Of a DNA stretch of 64,000 nucleotides, positions 34,347-45,400 are shown piece after piece (the first letter of the stretch is position 1; each line of letters starts with the position of its first letter). Source of the stretch: RUG14515 sp045117995 (GTDB lineage: Bacteria; Bacillota_I; Bacilli_A; RFN20; CAG-826); assembly GCA_045117995.1 (NCBI GenBank), contig JBGUOH010000006.1, forward strand, positions 1 to 64,000, in the 5' to 3' direction. The notes below the pieces were generated by a model. That model made no database searches. It was not told the DNA's origin and was given only the letters and a program-made list of their open reading frames with translations. The position numbers were made by a program, and so were the translations under genes.

Positions 34347-35465
34347 ATTCCATTGTTTTTGTAAATCTCTAAAGGCTTGGAGTTCTCTTTTATGGATAAC
34401 CACAAGTTGAGCGTAATAAACTTTACGCATTTCTTCGTATTGTTTCATTTGTTCTGGAGAAACACGTTTTGAGAACAACGAGACGAACACTTGTTCTAAA
34501 CGGAAGAATGATTCATAAAGACTTAGTAAAGTCATGTAATAGAAATATTCTTTATTGGAATAGATAAGAAGAGGTGTGCTATGGATGATTTCACTACTGA
34601 TTTCGTAGCGTTTTGCATACATTTCTAATCCCGCGAGCTTTTCTAAGCCATCACGGAAGTTAAGCTTGAACGCTTCTTTTTCTTCATCAGGAACGATTTC
34701 ATAAAGCCAACCATATTCAATGTATTTACGGATATCTTTGCTCTTTAAACCATATCCACGCATTTCTTCTTTCATTTCGTAGAAGATTTTGTCTTGTTGT
34801 TCTTTATCTGGGATGGTGTTATTAAACGCTAAACCAAAGTTCATATGTCTAAGATACTTATTGATTAAGCGATCACCATATTTATCTAAAAGGATTAATG
34901 TACATTCACATTCGTGAAGTGTTCTCCAAGAAGAATAGGCTTCTGTTTCATAGCCGTTTAATAATTGTTCAAGGATACTACGAGAAATGGTTAAAGATTT
35001 CATGAGAAGGTCACTAATCAAAGATGATTGAGGATCGTTTTTCTTATAGCCTTTCACAATATTGAGCATGAAGTTTAAATAAATATTTAAAGATGATGCT
35101 GGAGGCATGAAACGATTACCTAATTTCTTTTCCACATGGTTAAAGATGGAAAGGGATAGATATTTGTCCGCGGCTACGCTCGCCATGGAAGAAGGATATG
35201 ATTCGTTGCTATTGAACTTTTCAATTTCTTCTGGGTTGAGGTGAGCAATGGAATAATAGTATTCACCAACGCAGTAAAAGAGGAGTTCTAATTGGTTAAT
35301 TTCTTTAACCTCTATTTGTGAATTTTCTTTATCGAGCATGGTGATGAGTTCATTAGCCATATCATAGACATCATAAATATAGTCGACATCGAGTGGGACG
35401 TTGACTTGTAAGGAGTTGATATATAAGCTAACTTGCTCTTTATTCCATTGATTTCTGATTTGCAT
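34332..35465 (-). CDS. DUF5677/HEPN-like helical protein
   Basis: A 377-residue, almost wholly helical soluble protein. The segment around 165-200 (LTISRSILEQLLNGYETEAY then SSWRTLHECECTLILL) resembles the DUF5677 family, where an Arg-x-x-x-Glu motif sits in a HEPN-like four-helix core. Some HEPN proteins are RNases, but no Rx4-6H motif that would support this is clear here. The function is unknown. It is the last gene of the operon starting at 45705, 1 nt after glpK. Confidence 0.65.
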   Translation of the reverse strand: MQIRNQWNKEQVSLYINSLQVNVPLDVDYIYDVYDMANELITMLDKENSQIEVKEINQLELLFYCVGEYYYSIAHLNPEEIEKFNSNESYPSSMASVAADKYLSLSIFNHVEKKLGNRFMPPASSLNIYLNFMLNIVKGYKKNDPQSSLISDLLMKSLTISRSILEQLLNGYETEAYSSWRTLHECECTLILLDKYGDRLINKYLRHMNFGLAFNNTIPDKEQQDKIFYEMKEEMRGYGLKSKDIRKYIEYGWLYEIVPDEEKEAFKLNFRDGLEKLAGLEMYAKRYEISSEIIHSTPLLIYSNKEYFYYMTLLSLYESFFRLEQVFVSLFSKRVSPEQMKQYEEMRKVYYAQLVVIHKRELQAFRDLQKQWNKKSS

Positions 35466-35466
35466 A

Positions 35467-36936
35467 TTATTTAAACATTCTTGTTGCTTTAATTGCAGTC
35501 TTCCAACCTTTGTATAATTCTTTGACTTCTTTCTTACTCATATTAGGAGTGTAAGTAGCCTGATATTCGTGGATCTTTTTGATGCTCTCTAAATTAGGGA
35601 AAAATCCACTTTGTAAACCCGCCATGTAAGCTGCACCTAATGCGGTGGTTTCTAAACATTTTGGTAATTTGATAGTTGTATTAAGGATATCACTTTGGAA
35701 CTGCATTAGGTACTTATTTTGTGTGGCACCACCATCAACTTTTAAAACGGTGATATTTTGGTTAGCGTCTTTTTGCATCACTTCCATCACATCTTTACAT
35801 TGATAGGCAATAGCTTCTAAGCACGCTCTAACGAATTGTGAGCGATTTGTGCCTCTAGTTAAGCCAAATACCGCACCACGAGCGTCATCATCCCAGTATG
35901 GTGTGCCTAAACCTGTAAAAGCTGGGACAACATAAACACGTGATCTATGGCTTTGAAGAGCGACACCTTCAGATTCAGAAGCGCTGTTAATGAGATGCAT
36001 TTCATCTCTAATCCATTGGACAACCGCACCGCCAACGAAGACAGAACCTTCTAAGGCATAGGTGACTTTGTCACCAATCTGCCAAGCAACAGTGGTTAAA
36101 ATACCGTTATTAGAGAAGACTGGTTTATCGCCAGTGTTAACTAAAAGGAAGCAACCTGTACCGTAAGTATTTTTACTTTCACCTGGTTCAAAACATGTTT
36201 GACCAAATAAAGCGGCTTGTTGGTCACCAATGACACCGGTGATATGCGCAGCGCACTTTAAATAAGAGGCTTGACCATAGTCATAAGCACTTGGTTTCAC
36301 TTCTGGCAACATCTTCATTGGGATATTGAATAGCTTGCATAATTCTTCATCCCACTTGAGTTCGTTGATATTAAATAACAATGTACGAGAAGCGTTTGTG
36401 ATATCAGTCGCATGGACTTTACCACTTGTTAATTTATAAATAATCCAAGAATCAATTGTGCCAAATAAAAGGTCACCTGATTCAGCGAGTTCTTGACCAT
36501 TTTCAATATGGTCTAAGATGAATCTTACTTTACTTGCGGAGAAGTATGGGTTTATTAATAAACCCGTTTTTTGATGAATAAATTGTTTTTTATCGCTTAA
36601 AGCATCGCAGATATCCGCGGATTGACGGGACTGCCACACGATAGCGTTACATACAGGCATACCAGTCTTTTTAGACCAGACGACTGTAGTTTCTCTTTGG
36701 TTTGTTAAGCCGATAGAATCAATTTCATCAATAGTTAAATTAGCCTTAATCAAGACTTCGTTAATGACATCAATAACGCTCACCCAAATCGCAAGAGCGT
36801 CCACTTCTACCCATCCAGAATGAGGGAAGAGACATTTGACTTCTCTTTGCGCCATTTGGAATGGTTTACCTTGACGGTCAAAGAGTATGGCTCTTGAACT
36901 TGTTGTGCCTTGATCAATCGCTAAAATATAACTCAT
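35467..36936 (-). CDS. glpK: Glycerol kinase
   Basis: GlpK makes glycerol-3-phosphate from glycerol and ATP. The FGGY-family landmarks are DQGTTSSRAILFD (7-19), NQRETTVVW (glycerol-site Arg-Glu region), GVIGDQQAALFGQTCFEPGE and the C-terminal signature around KVDGGATQNKYLMQFQSDI. The 489 residues are full length. No glycerol facilitator or glycerol-3-phosphate oxidase or dehydrogenase is adjacent. Instead it sits between pepP and a DUF5677-like gene. The product could feed phospholipid synthesis via PlsC (52475-53137). Confidence 0.95.
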   Translation of the reverse strand: MSYILAIDQGTTSSRAILFDRQGKPFQMAQREVKCLFPHSGWVEVDALAIWVSVIDVINEVLIKANLTIDEIDSIGLTNQRETTVVWSKKTGMPVCNAIVWQSRQSADICDALSDKKQFIHQKTGLLINPYFSASKVRFILDHIENGQELAESGDLLFGTIDSWIIYKLTSGKVHATDITNASRTLLFNINELKWDEELCKLFNIPMKMLPEVKPSAYDYGQASYLKCAAHITGVIGDQQAALFGQTCFEPGESKNTYGTGCFLLVNTGDKPVFSNNGILTTVAWQIGDKVTYALEGSVFVGGAVVQWIRDEMHLINSASESEGVALQSHRSRVYVVPAFTGLGTPYWDDDARGAVFGLTRGTNRSQFVRACLEAIAYQCKDVMEVMQKDANQNITVLKVDGGATQNKYLMQFQSDILNTTIKLPKCLETTALGAAYMAGLQSGFFPNLESIKKIHEYQATYTPNMSKKEVKELYKGWKTAIKATRMFK

Positions 36937-36940
36937 AAAA

Positions 36941-38203
36941 TTAACCTCTACTGGCCATTAATCTTTCAACTTCACCCATTTCTTTGGCGATGTTCTTAGA
37001 AAGGACGATTGAACCATTGTCACTAACTAAAACATCGTCTTCGATACGGACACCAACACCATAGTTAGCGAAGTATAAACCTGGTTCAACAGTAATGACG
37101 TTACCGTTTTCTAATGGTTTTTCTCTTAAGGAGATGTCATGTGTATCTAAACCTAAATGGTGAGAACAGTTATGGTAATAGTAATTACGGATATCATCAT
37201 CCATTTTCATTAAGCCAGCGTTAATGCAGGACTTTCTTAAGAATTCAGTGGCGAATTCTTGGAGTTCTTTAATGGTGACACCTGGTTTAATCATTTGAAT
37301 GATAGCCTTGTTACAATTAAGAACTGTTTCATAAACGATAGCTTGGATACCAGAGAACTTGCCATTGACTGGGTATGTTCTAGAAATATCCGCACTATAT
37401 TCTTCGTGGTTGTAACCAAGGTCGAAGAGAATTAAATCGCTTTCCTTAACAGAATCATTTTGTTGTTCGTATGGATAATGTAAGCATGTTGCGTTTTTAC
37501 CTGAGGCCACGATTGTGGAGAACGCTAAGGTAGAACGGTCATGTAAACGACCATAGAGCTCAAAATGATCAGCTAATTCGTGTTCCTTCATACCTGGAGT
37601 TAACTTAGAAATCATATAAGCGATACCGTTATTGGTCTTTTCAATCGCTCTCACTAAGTTTTCGATTTCTTGAGAAGACTTCACCATTCTTAAATCTCTT
37701 AAGATTGGATAGATATCAACGATATCTTTATGGTAATCAAGTTGTAACTTGATGGATAAATCTTTCATGTAGAAATCATCTTTTAACTTTTGTTCAGGAG
37801 AAGTTAAATCTAAATAGATGCAATCGATGTCACCATATTGTTTCTTATCTTCATCAAGAGTTAAGGAAAGCATGGTTTCTAAGTTATCACTTGTGTAGAC
37901 GTTTTTAAGATCACTGATTAAACTAGCAGCGTCTTGAGTTAAACGCTTACCTGTCCACTTTTCTTTGAGTTCACTATATGGATCAACGAAAAGGTAAGCT
38001 TTTCTTTCACCTAATGTTTTAATAAGCATTAAAGCACTGTGTTCTTGTTTGATGCCAGTTAAATAGAAGAAGTTCTTATTCACACAAAATGGAAGAGCTT
38101 CATCTTCACTAGCGATTTTACTAACACCAGAGAATAAAATAGCGATGCTATTGTCTTTCATCTGGTCGAAAACTTTTCTTCTACGATTTTCTAATTCTGA
38201 CAT
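36941..38203 (-). CDS. pepP: Xaa-Pro aminopeptidase (M24B)
   Basis: A pita-bread-fold metallopeptidase that removes an N-terminal residue before proline. The metal ligands lie in DLGYNHEEYSADISRTY (two Asp), HHLGLDTHD (His), TVEPGLYF (Glu) and GVRIEDDVLV (Glu). The N-terminal aminopeptidase-P domain (about 1-170) is present. The chain is 420 residues. It lies between mrp (2 nt) and glpK (4 nt). Confidence 0.92.
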   Translation of the reverse strand: MSELENRRRKVFDQMKDNSIAILFSGVSKIASEDEALPFCVNKNFFYLTGIKQEHSALMLIKTLGERKAYLFVDPYSELKEKWTGKRLTQDAASLISDLKNVYTSDNLETMLSLTLDEDKKQYGDIDCIYLDLTSPEQKLKDDFYMKDLSIKLQLDYHKDIVDIYPILRDLRMVKSSQEIENLVRAIEKTNNGIAYMISKLTPGMKEHELADHFELYGRLHDRSTLAFSTIVASGKNATCLHYPYEQQNDSVKESDLILFDLGYNHEEYSADISRTYPVNGKFSGIQAIVYETVLNCNKAIIQMIKPGVTIKELQEFATEFLRKSCINAGLMKMDDDIRNYYYHNCSHHLGLDTHDISLREKPLENGNVITVEPGLYFANYGVGVRIEDDVLVSDNGSIVLSKNIAKEMGEVERLMASRG

Positions 38204-38205
38204 AT

Positions 38206-39021
38206 TTATTCTCCTTTAATTTTATCGATAATTGGTTGGATTTCTGGAAGAACGAGTTTTTCAATTTCTCCCTTATCCATTAAAGCGGTATTATCACTAT
38301 TGAGTGGTAATTTACCTAAAATATCAAAGTTCATTTGCTTTGCAAATTCTTCTAAATGAGATTCACCAAACAAAGGAATCTTTTCTTCACATTTTGGACA
38401 GATGAGATAGGACATATTTTCAATCACGCCTAAGACATGGATATCCATCATTTCCGCCATCTTGATGGCTTTAGTGACAATTAAGGACACTAAATCTTGT
38501 GGGGATGTGACGATGATTAAATCATCGATTGGTAAGCTTTGGAATGTGGTCAAAGCAACATCACCTGTGCCTGGAGGCATATCGATTAATAAGACATCTA
38601 AGTCGCCCCACGCCACGTTTTCAAAGAATTGTTTGACGAGGTTACCGACTAATGGTCCTCTCCAAAGAATTGGATCTGTTTCGTTATCGAGTAATAAGTT
38701 GGCACTCATAACTTCGATACCGCCTGGTGTCTTACATGGGAAAATGAAGCCATTTTCGCCATACGCTTTTTCCTTAACACCAAAAGCCTTTGGAATACTT
38801 GGGCCAGTGACGTCAGCGTCTAAAATACCGACCTTGTAGCCGTTTCTATTTAAATAGGAAGCGATGGATGAAGTGACAAATGACTTACCCACACCACCTT
38901 TACCGGATAAAACACCGATAATTCTTTTTATATTACTTAATTCGTTTTGTTTGCTCTTAACGATACGTTCGCCGCATCCTTCGACTGAGCAGCTTTCGCA
39001 GTTATGATTACACTCTGCCAT
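38206..39021 (-). CDS. mrp: Mrp/NBP35-family iron-sulfur carrier ATPase
   Basis: An iron-sulfur cluster carrier of the ApbC/Mrp group. The deviant Walker A is GVLSGKGGVGKSFVTSS, and DADVTGPSIPKAFG and IDMPPGTGDVALT are family signatures. It has a CPKC pair (LICPKCEEKIPLFG) that bridges a 4Fe-4S cluster at the dimer interface. The N-terminus carries another four cysteines (CNHNCESCSVEGC), seen in NBP35-like members. It is 271 residues and lacks the N-terminal MIP18/DUF59 domain found in longer Mrp proteins. Confidence 0.93.
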   Translation of the reverse strand: MAECNHNCESCSVEGCGERIVKSKQNELSNIKRIIGVLSGKGGVGKSFVTSSIASYLNRNGYKVGILDADVTGPSIPKAFGVKEKAYGENGFIFPCKTPGGIEVMSANLLLDNETDPILWRGPLVGNLVKQFFENVAWGDLDVLLIDMPPGTGDVALTTFQSLPIDDLIIVTSPQDLVSLIVTKAIKMAEMMDIHVLGVIENMSYLICPKCEEKIPLFGESHLEEFAKQMNFDILGKLPLNSDNTALMDKGEIEKLVLPEIQPIIDKIKGE

Positions 39022-39028
39022 AATGTTG

Positions 39029-39415
39029 TTACCTTTCTAAAGCGATTAGCTCGCTACTATTGATGACATCAATACCCGCTTGTAAGTAGGTTCTTAATAG
39101 TCTAGAGGCCCCTAATTTGGTGCCACCGAAATATCTTACCACTATAAGAGCGACATTATTAATGTCTTTTTTATAAAGTAGTTCAAGTAATGGATGACCG
39201 GCGGTACCTTTTGGTTCTCCATCATCACATGATTTGCTCTTCATACCAACGCGATATGCATAGACGATATGCCTGGCTTTTTTATGCTCCTTACGAAGAT
39301 CAGCTAAGAATGGCTTAAAGTCTTCTTCGTTATTAAGGGGCAACAAATAGGCGATGAATTTACTCTTCATCACCTCGATTTGATTGATAAATTGTTGTTT
39401 AACTGTAAAGGCCAT
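39029..39415 (-). CDS. YigZ/IMPACT N-terminal domain protein
   Basis: The 128-residue protein is a UPF0029/IMPACT-fold domain: SKFIAYLLPLNNEEDFKPFL, ARHIVYAYRVG, the DDGEPKGTAGHPLLELL signature and VVRYFGGTKLGASRLLRTY. Bacterial YigZ/YvyE proteins are about 205-215 residues with a second DUF1949 domain. Here only the first domain is present and the gene ends cleanly at ALER. It overlaps the 2096-residue gene by 1 nt, so the two are coupled. The function of the family is not firmly known. Confidence 0.88.
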   Translation of the reverse strand: MAFTVKQQFINQIEVMKSKFIAYLLPLNNEEDFKPFLADLRKEHKKARHIVYAYRVGMKSKSCDDGEPKGTAGHPLLELLYKKDINNVALIVVRYFGGTKLGASRLLRTYLQAGIDVINSSELIALER

Positions 39416-42400
39416 TAGGATAAGAAAGCCTCCACTCTTTCGCCGTATTCTTTGAAGCAGAACGTATTGCTGTAGACGTTATTTGGTGCTTCAGCGTCCG
39501 TTGTGGTTTCATCCACTGGAATGAAGAATTCTGCTCTACCATTTGGAAGAACGGCTAATAATTTGAATTTAGAATGTGCTTCCGCAAGATAGATAGCTTG
39601 AGCAACTTTAGAGTTCTTGCCGTTTTCTAAACCCATCTTTGCGAAGTTATTCTTTAGTTCAGTAATTTGTGCTGGTGTTAAGCCAGAGTTGATATTCTTA
39701 ACTTGGGCTAAAGCATCAATCATGCCATCTAGACCATCGCATTCAACCTTACTCATGGTGAGATAGTCATTAAATTCCACGACGTTATTATCAATATCGT
39801 TACCGAAGCTGAATAAACGATAGACATAACCTGGGTAATTGGTGACGTTATCTAACTTAACATATTCGTTTTCTAAAACGTTGTTTAACGCACCGGAAAT
39901 GAATTCACTAGCGATAACTGAACGTTTGTAGTTAACTTCATCAGTTTCATTAGTAGCGTTATAGGAAGAAGCGATAATCGCTAATAAGGCTGGTTTGGTG
40001 TTATTTCTGAAGTCATCTGTTTGTAACTTATCTGACGATAAGCTATCAGCGTTAATCTTACCGTCAGCGTTACTGACTAAGGTAATTAAGCCTTCGGCTT
40101 CAACAGTGTATGTCTTCACTTCATCGTCTTTATATTGATCTAAAGCGAGGAGTTGAGAAATACGAGCAATTTGTTGAATCTTAGTGGCCACCGATGTGGT
40201 CTTATCAGCGTCTCTTGCGATGTATTGGGCTAAATCATTACCTAAAGCGTTAACGATTAAAGCACCACGAGCACTGATGTCTTGACCTTCAACGGTATAG
40301 AACTCGTTATAACCATTTTCCATTTCCTTATTGGTGTTAAGAATGTGTGAACAATAGAGGTATCTAATTAAGCCTCTTAAGCCGTTTTGACCTTCAGGGG
40401 TCTTAACTAAGTTAGTCAAGTTATCTAAGTTATTGATGTAATGGTCGCCAACGTATAAGGATGACATGACGTTATAGATGTTATCGATTTCAGTACCTTC
40501 ACCCGCTTGAGCATCAGCGCCACCATAGGTGACTTGACCTAAACGATAGGTGGCATAGTCAACGGTGTTGTAGCTTGTTAATGTACCAAGTTTAATGGAA
40601 TCAAAGCCATCTTTAATAAACTTAGGTAAGGCATCACCCACTAAGTCAGAAGCGTTGACAGCGGTTAGCATATTCTTAACATCCGCTGGAGCGAGCTTAT
40701 CAAGTTGGAAACTAGAGATATCTAAGGATGAACCTGTGCCTAAATCCGCAGCGGTATTAGCTAAACTCATCATGGCGTCAATTTCTTGATACCAAGCTGT
40801 GCCTTGTTCAGTGTGATAAATCGTTGTAGAAGTTTCACCATCATCCGCTAAGGTGACAGCGTTAACTTTTGCCACTAACTTATTAGAGGCGCTACCATAG
40901 GTAGCAACATCATCAGCAAATGTTTCATCATAAGCAAATGTATCTAATTTCACGAAACTACAAATCTTGGACATCATTTCTTCAAATAATGTGAAGCCTG
41001 TACCTGTTTCATATTGATTGGTGTAGTAAGGAGTTAAGCCATCATAGTTTCTCGCCGGGGTATGGAATAAGTTAGAATCATGCATATCCTTAAGCACGCT
41101 CTTAAGAGCGCCACCGGTACCAGTTAAGGCTTTTAAGGTGGCAGGATCAGACATTTCCTTACCGTTTAATTGAGTATTAAATTCTTGATAATCGGTTAAT
41201 AAGGAAATGATGCTAGAAATATCTTTTTGTAAGTACTTGGCACCATAATATGGAGCGCTTCTTTGAACGGTATCATTGAAAAAGTAATGATAGAATGGAT
41301 CGACACGTTTGAAGTCGACTTTTTCTCCACCATTGGAGATGGATAATTGGTCATTCTTAACGAAGATGTTATAGATGGAGTTTGGCAAAGCATCGTATAA
41401 CAAGTCACTGTTATTGAGTTTAGTGAATAATGTTTCAATGACTTCGACGTTTTCACTCTTGTTCATATCGGCATCGTTAATGGATGTCGCTTGAGTGCCA
41501 TCACTCTTCTTTAAGGAATATAAGGAATCAACACAATCCATTAAGCCATTGATTTCATCAAATTGTTTATTTCTTTGAGCATCAAAGTCTAAGGATTGAT
41601 CAATGATTTGCTGGTCAGTTAAGAAGACAGAGGTCACAAGATATTCAATCTTGGTTTCTTTGCTGTTGTAGTTTGTGGCCGCTTGGTCTTTTGGTGAATC
41701 TTCACCTAAGTAGATGACATCTTTAATACTGCTTTGTGCAAGCATGGAATTAAAGAGACCTTGGAATGTTGTTAAAGTATTTACTTTAGCGGAGCCTAAA
41801 CGATGGAAGATATAGGAACTATTGAAGTCTTTAATAGCCTTCTTCATATCTTCGATAAAACCATCTTGATTCATCTTGGAATAATCAAAATCACTACCGA
41901 CAAGGATGCCTTTAGTTTTGGCTTTATCAATAACCTTATAGAAGTCAATCATCTTATCGAGTTCGACTTGTCTAGCTGGACGACCATGCGCGAAGTCAAA
42001 CATATCGTAATTAGCGTCAACAATGTAAATGTTATAAGAACCAGATAAGTCAAATGCACTGTAACCGTTTAATAAGTTTTCAGCCGCAACACGATAGAAG
42101 TTATACAAGCAAATACGCAAACAACTTGTATCGTTAATTGTGGTCAATAAGCCATCTAAAACTTCAATTGGCAAGGCGTTGAATGGCACTTGTGTACCAG
42201 CATTTGGACCAACAGTTCTCTTTTCCATAACGCGTAGTGAGTAAGTCATAAACTTACAAACACGAGAGATTTCATCACAGCTAAAGACTTCATCGTAATC
42301 TTCAATGAATGTGTCACTAGCAAAATATGCACCATATTCGTTATTGGTGAGATATGGACCAGTAGCGTTAGTTAAGTCCGCTTGATGGGCGGCCAAGAAG

Positions 42401-45400
42401 GCTGCTTGTTTAGTGGTGAATTCAACGTAGTTGCACCAATCGGTTGGTAAGGTTGGATCACTATTAACTTTGCCACCTAAATACACGAAGTCACGATACG
42501 CAATCATATGGGTATCGGTTAAAGCGTATTCAGGATTATAAATATCCTTATATTCTTCAAAGTATGGGTCAGCGTTAGTGACACCTTCCGCTGGTTTAAT
42601 GCCCCAGCTGTCTTTCCATGTCCACGTTGCGTTTTCGCCCACTTTTGGATCAGCTAATAAATCATATTCAGATGCATTAACACTGAACTTAACCATGGAA
42701 TCATTAACTTTGGTGTAGAACCATTTACCGAATTGATAATGGCTGACGTTGTCTTTATCAATATATGTAAAGATACCGGAATAGGCTAATTGATGGAGCA
42801 TGTCATTTAATTCGACGATGTCATGGAGTTTAGACATATCGAAATTAGTTAAGAAGTTCTTCGCTTCTTCATTGTTTTCTGGGATGAGGTTATATAAGGA
42901 ATCTAACAAATTAGAAATCCTTTGACCTTCTTCCGCCCAGTTGGTGATGTTAGAGAAGGTGACATTATTACCTTTATCAACAAGGAAACCACTTAAGGCA
43001 TCGCCTAACATATCATCTAAGAATGGTCCTAAGCTTGATTTAAAGATGTAGGAATCATTCACTAAAGTGAATAGTTTTGGTAGACCAACTTTGCCTTCTC
43101 CTTCTTCTTTGAGGTTGGAGATAGAAGATCTACTTAAGCCATCTTTAAACATATCAGCGGCTTTAGTGACATCGTGGTTAGCGATGTATTTAATGATATT
43201 ACCGACAGCGGCAAATTCATCGTCCCAAGTATGGTCGTTACTTTGTACTTTTCTTAAAGTCTTACGTTCCACTTTAAGACCGATGCTTTCAGTCATACTG
43301 AAGACGTATTCTAATAAACCATAGAGGTTTTCATTCTTTTCATAGTTATCATCAGCGTTTGGTGTTGGGTTTAATAATGGGTTTTTCCAAATCACGGAAA
43401 GTAAGTTGGTTAATGAATCGACGAGTTCAGCATCTTTAAACTTACTCATTAAGTCATCACTGCTGCTGCCCATTAAGTTGTAAATCTTATTTAACTCAGA
43501 CCAGTTATTTAATAAGGATGCAAAATCAGAGAAGAAGGTATGGTTTTCTTTTGCCATATCATGGTTAATCGCAGAAACAATGACATCGCTTCTTAAACCA
43601 ATATCATTGAGTGTATCTCTTACGCCACTACCACCAATTAAACCTTTAAGGACTGGCACAAGAGCGTAATATAGTAAGGATGATTTATCCATTTTAATAA
43701 TTGCGTCAGCGAAGACATTGATGTGTTTAACATCGATGGATAAGAAATTATTCTTGTCAGTTAAGAGTGATTCAAGGCCACCGCCACCAAATAAGGCAGT
43801 TAATAATTCTGTATCTTTAGCGATGGTACCAACGATATCTAATAAGCTACCGAATTCTTTCTTAAAGTTAGAAAGGATAACACCTTGTTTGAGTCTAGCG
43901 ACCGCACCATGGTAGGAATAGATATCTTCTTCAGAAACATCCTTGGTGTAGTCTTTCATGAAATCTAATTCGAATAATGTATCAACGATTGATGGAAGAG
44001 CCTTCTCAATCAATTGCATATCAAATAAGCAGTAGTTTCTACCTTCTTTACGTTTACCGTTTTCAAAGACGATAGTACGTCCATATTTATCGACGTCCTT
44101 AGGCATACCATCTTCACCCATTTCACCAACCACTAAGGCGTTAAACTTATCAACGTTTTCGGAAATGAGTTCTTCTAATGTCGCGTATTGTTCTTGTTCG
44201 CCTGGTTTATAACCACCAGTTTTAATCATGATGGCTTTAACGAATCTTCTATCTAATGTCGCAGCTTTATGTAAGAAGTCGAATAAGACATAACATTCAA
44301 AGCCCCAGGAGAATTCATTTAATTCTTCCCATGATAATGGGATATATTTCTCAACTTGTCCGGTTTTATCCATCATTGTCATGTAATAAGCAACCGCTGG
44401 AACAACACGGGATAAAACTTTAGAATCATCAATGGATTTAAAGATGTTAAGAATATTATCAAAGTTTTCGTCAAAGACGATTTCTTCGATGAAGGATGTG
44501 ATATCACTGCCATCTAAGGTACGAACTTTCTTCACACCATCTTCTTCAACGATGAGTTTATCCATGACACCACTTTCAAATAAGCAGTCCACCATATCTT
44601 GGACATAGCCAATTTCATTCTTCCAATCAGCGTCACTAACATCAACAATACGATTTGGAATAATGGAATCCATCATTGAGCTATTCAAAGCAATATCTGC
44701 GACTAATGGGAGGACGGATGTGATTAAGCTAGAATTCTTTAACGCATCAAAAGCTCCATCGATAACATCTTGAGAGATAAGACCGATTGGATTGTATGAA
44801 ACACCATTTTGATCGGAAGATGTGATGCCTGAAGCACCGATAACAACAAGGTTTGTCAAATTGGCTAATTCACTCACTAAGGAGATAGAAACATCTTCAC
44901 TGATACCAGTGGTAAAAGTACTGAACAAACGTGTATCGATAGTCATACCACTGCCATCAACAGTCCAGTTGAATAAGATTTTAGCGAACAAGGAATCGTT
45001 ATAGGCATCAACGAAATTACCAATGTTCATAATGGTTTCGTTTTCACCTTTTGGCTTATTGTGTTGATAGGATTGATTTAGTGAGTTAACAAGGGATGTG
45101 AAAGGTGTAAAGAATAAAGCGGTTAATACGACGAAAGTGACAGCGGTTTCAATCGCACCTAGCCATCTTAGTTTGACTGTCTTTCTGGCAATCTTCGGCA
45201 CAAAGTGTTGGAAGATTAAGTACCATGTTAAGAAACTGAAAAGATTACCTAAAGTACAAATCAAAATAATATCGACGATAAATAAGATGATTTTAAGAGC
45301 AGATTCCACTAAAGCGAAAGCAAAGTTAGTGGCACTCGCTGTGGAAGCGGAAACATTGTATGTTAAGTAGAAACCTTTTAAGAATTCTGTTGCTGTTTCC